The position numbers and the translations under genes are program-made. The notes beneath the pieces are model-generated. The model was given only the letters and a program-made list of their open reading frames with translations, made no database searches and was not told the origin of the DNA. Shown here piece after piece: positions 61,410 to 64,000 of a DNA stretch of 64,000 nucleotides (position 1 is its first letter; the number at the start of each line of letters is the position of its first letter). Origin of the DNA: Dehalococcoidia bacterium (GTDB lineage: Bacteria; Chloroflexota; Dehalococcoidia; GIF9; UBA5629); contig JBAZEK010000002.1 in NCBI GenBank assembly GCA_041653995.1, positions 434,001 through 498,000 on the forward strand, read 5' to 3'.

Positions 61410-61419
61410 ATATAACATT
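61410..61419. promoter_or_regulatory. Operator-like motif between mutase and CoA-transferase operons
   Basis: ATATAACATT within a longer AT-rich imperfect palindrome (about 61400-61425). It has the same core as the sites at 52711-52732, 52760-52773 and 53822-53831. It lies between the two divergent transcription units, where one bound repressor could control both. Confidence 0.4.
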
Positions 61420-61538
61420 ATTATATTAAATTAATACAAGCCGGGTCAATAATACTTGCAGGGGTCACTGAATAAAAGCCGCTTTTCGGTAGTTGTGCGA
61501 AGTAAACTGTGAAAAGGTTAAATAAAGGAGAGACGACA

Positions 61539-62219
61539 ATGGCCGATAGATTATTCACCGAAGCTGAGCTCGAGGAGCTGGGTACTGAAACAGCGGATCT
61601 GGTTGAGAAAGCGATAGATGCGGGTGATCTGCAGAAGGCCAAGAAACTGAGCCGTCGCCAGTACAAGGAATTCTACTCCATGCACGAAGGGTTCCGGGAT
61701 TGGATCGCCACCCTGATGAGCTATGTCTATAACCGTATGGGTGACGAGGCCCTCTATGAGGTGCTGCATGAGGTTTTCAAGGATTTTGCGATCCTGGCTC
61801 AGATATACCGCGCGGAAAACGTTAAACGCCAGGTGCAGATGCTGGCCGCCGGTTTCCGCGGGCACCTGACCAAGCTGAAGATAGAGGAAGACGATGAGAA
61901 AGTTACGGTTATGATGACGCCCTGCGGTAGCGGTGGCAGGGCTATCTTAAACAATAGCTATAACCCTCCCAAGAATTTGGCCAAAGTGAAGAAAGCCCAA
62001 AAAATGACGTTTGGTATGACCGATGTCCCGGTGTACTGTGTTCACTGCGCGCTGCAGGATATAGTGCCCATAGAGGAGACAGGATACCCCATCTGGATCA
62101 TTGAGCCGCCCAGGGAGTTTGGCAAGGACCCCTGCCGCTACATGATATACAAGGACCCGGACAAGATCCCCGCCAAATATTACGAAAGGTACGGGTTGAA
62201 GAAACCGGCAAAGGCTTAA
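61539..62219 (+). CDS. Conserved-looking cysteine-containing protein of unknown function
   Basis: A 226-residue cytoplasmic protein, first gene of the CoA-transferase operon. The N-terminal half is helical and charged (MADRLFTEAELEELG at the start). The C-terminal half has VMMTPCGSGGRAILNN, then DVPVYCVHCALQDIVPIEE and YPIWIIEPPREFGKDPCRY. The invariant-looking CGSGG and CVHC patterns suggest a metal or thiol-based site. It faintly recalls the 2-amino-thiazoline-4-carboxylate hydrolase-like fold, but I would not assign it. I start at ATG 61539 (AAGGAGAG upstream); an ATG at 61509 is possible. Confidence 0.7.
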   Translation: MADRLFTEAELEELGTETADLVEKAIDAGDLQKAKKLSRRQYKEFYSMHEGFRDWIATLMSYVYNRMGDEALYEVLHEVFKDFAILAQIYRAENVKRQVQMLAAGFRGHLTKLKIEEDDEKVTVMMTPCGSGGRAILNNSYNPPKNLAKVKKAQKMTFGMTDVPVYCVHCALQDIVPIEETGYPIWIIEPPREFGKDPCRYMIYKDPDKIPAKYYERYGLKKPAKA

Positions 62220-62241
62220 TTTTAGTGAAAGGAGAATTGCT

Positions 62242-63420
62242 GTGATTCAAGCACTGGATGGTATAAAGGTACTGGACCTGTGCCGTGGCTATCCCCCTGC
62301 TTTTGCGGCCATGCATATGGGTGATTTCGGCGCAGACGTGATCAAGGTCGATCCCGTCGGGTACGTTCTGGCACTTCCTATGGAAGCGGCTGCGCAAACG
62401 ATGTCTGCATATACCTTTATCGACAGGAACAAGCGCAGCGTCAAGCTCAACCTGAAATCGGAGCAGGGGAAAGAGGTCATTTATAAGTTGATCAAAAAGA
62501 TGGATGTCCTGGTGGAAAATTCGAGGCCGGGCACAATGGAGAAGCTGGGCATCGGGTATGACACCTTGAAGGAGATTAATCCACGGCTGATATTCTGTGC
62601 GGTCAGCGGATACGGGCAAACGGGCCCATACAGGGACATCGTAGGGCATGATGCCAATTTCATGGCCATCTCAGGCGCTCTCAGCCTGATCGGCCCCAAA
62701 GATGGGCCGCCCTGCTGGCCCAGCAACATGGTTGCCGATTTTGCCGGCGCGGGATTGCATCCACTGATAGGAATACTCATTGCCCTGCAGGCCAGGGAGA
62801 GGACGGGTAAAGGGCAGCTGGTGGATATCGCCTACCTGGACAGCGTTTTCTCATTGATCTCGTTTGATGCTACGATGTATATGGTTTCAGGAGAAAAAAG
62901 GAGGCGGGGCTGCACACCTCAGACCGGCGGCGAACCGCACTGTTCCACCTATCTTACGAAAGACAATGAGTATATCACCATCCAGTTTATCGAAACGCCT
63001 TTCTGGAAAAACTTCTGCGAGGCCATAGGGCGGCCGGACCTGATAGCCAGGCAATGGCCGAAAGATGATGCCGACCGTCAGGAGATGTTCAAGATAATGA
63101 GGGAACTCTTTCTGACCAAAACGCGAGATGAGTGGTGGGAATGGGCCAAACAGAGGCAGGTGTTCTTCGGCCCGGTGCTCTACATAGAAGAGGCGATGGA
63201 CGATCCTCAACTGAGGAGCAGGCAGATGATAATGGAGAAAGAGCATCCCGTGCTGGGGAAGATAAAGCAGCTGGGCAACCCGCTCAAATTATCCGATACA
63301 CCCGCCCAGTTCAAAACATACTCTCCCATGCCCGGTGAACATACCGATGAGATATTAGCAGAGATGGGCTACTCCGTGGCCCAAATCCAAAAGTTGAGAG
63401 AAACCAAGGCCGTCGAGTGA
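62242..63420 (+). CDS. CaiB/BaiF family III CoA-transferase
   Basis: A 392-residue transferase that moves CoA between carboxylates through an aspartyl-CoA intermediate. The start GIKVLDLCRGYPPAFAAMHM, NKRSVKLNLKSEQGK, ENSRPGTMEKLGIGYDTL and SGYGQTGPYRD are standard. The catalytic Asp is D166 in NMVADFAGAG. GTG start with AAAGGAG ahead. It probably activates the organic acid imported by the TRAP system; a second copy follows after 30 bases. Confidence 0.93.
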   Translation: MIQALDGIKVLDLCRGYPPAFAAMHMGDFGADVIKVDPVGYVLALPMEAAAQTMSAYTFIDRNKRSVKLNLKSEQGKEVIYKLIKKMDVLVENSRPGTMEKLGIGYDTLKEINPRLIFCAVSGYGQTGPYRDIVGHDANFMAISGALSLIGPKDGPPCWPSNMVADFAGAGLHPLIGILIALQARERTGKGQLVDIAYLDSVFSLISFDATMYMVSGEKRRRGCTPQTGGEPHCSTYLTKDNEYITIQFIETPFWKNFCEAIGRPDLIARQWPKDDADRQEMFKIMRELFLTKTRDEWWEWAKQRQVFFGPVLYIEEAMDDPQLRSRQMIMEKEHPVLGKIKQLGNPLKLSDTPAQFKTYSPMPGEHTDEILAEMGYSVAQIQKLRETKAVE

Positions 63421-63450
63421 TCAGCAGCGTCATTTCTGGAGGTAGCAGCC

Positions 63451-64000
63451 ATGTTAAACGGAATCAGAGTATTGGACGTCGGTGGTTGGGGAGTGGGGCC
63501 AATAGCTTGCTGTCTGTTAGGCAGCCTCGGTGCGGATGTGATCCGCTTCGAACCGCCCAAGTATGACGGGCTTTACCATGTCGGTACCATGTTGAGCGGC
63601 GCCGGCACCACCTATATCTCCGCTCATTTCAACGAGCGCAATATCATCATCGACCTTAAAAAAGAGGACGAACGGGAACTCGGCCTTAAAATCGCCGCAA
63701 CCGCGGATGTGTTAATCGAAAACCATCCGCCCGGCGCGATGGCAAAGCTGCAATTCGATTACGAAAGCGTTCGCAAAGTGAATCCGAATATTATTTACTG
63801 TGCGAGCTCCAGCTACGGGACCAAAGGCCCGTATGCAAATATGCCCAGCAACGATCCTATGATGCAGCTCGCTTCAGGTTTCGCCAGCCTGAATGGATCA
63901 CCGGGTAGCCAGGGCGAGATGTTTCGATATGTCGCATCGGTGGACTATACCACCAGCCTTAACATCGTACAAGTGGTGTTGCTGGCATTAATGGCACGCC
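63451..64000 (+). CDS. CaiB/BaiF family III CoA-transferase, partial (right edge)
   Basis: The first 183 residues of a second family III CoA-transferase. It begins MLNGIRVLDVGGWGVGPIAC, then LGSLGADVIRFEPPK, ERNIIIDLKKEDERELGL, ENHPPGAMAKLQFDYESV and SSYGTKGPYANMPS. The catalytic-Asp region is just reached (VASVDYTTSLN). RBS GGAGG sits before the ATG. Two different CoA-transferases in tandem may form a heteromer, as in some benzylsuccinate- or acetone-type systems, or act on two steps. Its 3' end is outside the window. Confidence 0.9.
   Translation, partial: MLNGIRVLDVGGWGVGPIACCLLGSLGADVIRFEPPKYDGLYHVGTMLSGAGTTYISAHFNERNIIIDLKKEDERELGLKIAATADVLIENHPPGAMAKLQFDYESVRKVNPNIIYCASSSYGTKGPYANMPSNDPMMQLASGFASLNGSPGSQGEMFRYVASVDYTTSLNIVQVVLLALMAR

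Noticed and set aside
1..64000. CRISPR arrays, tRNA or rRNA genes, insertion sequences, prophage
   Set aside because: No regularly spaced direct repeats, no tRNA cloverleaf or rRNA sequence, and no transposase, integrase or phage protein were seen on either strand.

Overview
This 64 kb window has the gene content of an uncultured anaerobic Chloroflexota bacterium, most likely class Dehalococcoidia. That assignment is inference. It rests on an inositol-phosphate synthase / PimA-like mannosyltransferase / CDP-alcohol phosphatidyltransferase operon, an archaeal-type fructose-1,6-bisphosphate aldolase/phosphatase, an AmmeMemoRadiSam cluster, a CetZ-like tubulin homologue, lipoprotein-type solute receptors, and abundant acyl-CoA chemistry without any lipopolysaccharide genes. 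Coding density is high. I saw no tRNA, rRNA, CRISPR array, transposase or phage gene.

Layout. 1-4.7 kb: inositol phospholipid / PIM-type operon on the minus strand (universal stress protein, Ino1, PimA-like GT4, CDP-alcohol phosphatidyltransferase cut by the left edge), then a PHP phosphoesterase and a DUF5679 zinc-ribbon protein. 4.7-9.7 kb: nusA-ylxR-infB-rbfA-truB, with a strong promoter and a terminator-like hairpin in the nusA leader. 9.7-14.5 kb: glmM-like mutase, sugar nucleotidyltransferase, uppS and a geranylgeranyl reductase-family flavoprotein (envelope and isoprenoid lipids). 14.5-22.4 kb: a branched-chain-type ABC importer split into two convergent halves (receptor and two permeases on plus; acyl-CoA ligase and two ATPases on minus), plus an SDR. 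22.5-24.4 kb: rplU-rpmA-rpmE and DUF1385. 24.4-31.1 kb: an Old Yellow Enzyme/FadH-type flavoprotein, a fur-feoA-feoB iron operon with a visible Fur-type operator, rdgB and FBP aldolase/phosphatase. 31.2-37.5 kb: HdeD-like protein, AmmeMemoRadiSam S-B-A, CetZ-like GTPase, rarA and an alpha/beta hydrolase. 37.5-43.1 kb: TPR lipoprotein, UPF0200 kinase, nitroreductase, membrane M28 peptidase and an acyl-CoA synthetase (ADP-forming) alpha-type protein. 43.1-44.4 kb: an AT-rich insert with two unknown genes. 44.4-50.1 kb: esterase-thiolase-DUF35 operon, typA and a PD40 lipoprotein.

50.1-64 kb is the most interesting part. A GntR/UTRA regulator sits between a minus-strand operon (MmgE/PrpD, B12-binding mutase subunit, MBL hydrolase) and a plus-strand operon (three SDRs and a full DctPQM TRAP transporter). 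Beyond these lie a B12-dependent acyl-CoA mutase large subunit, an unknown cysteine-containing protein and two family III CoA-transferases. Near-palindromic sites with the core TATAACA lie at or next to the promoters of all these units. Together they look like one regulated pathway: import of an organic acid, CoA transfer, carbon-skeleton rearrangement, and oxidation. The substrate cannot be read from sequence.

Two related intergenic repeats (37.4 and 49.0 kb) differ by a compensatory base pair in their hairpin. Many promoters show a clear TTGACA-N17-TATAAT-like pattern, so this organism's housekeeping promoters can be read by eye.
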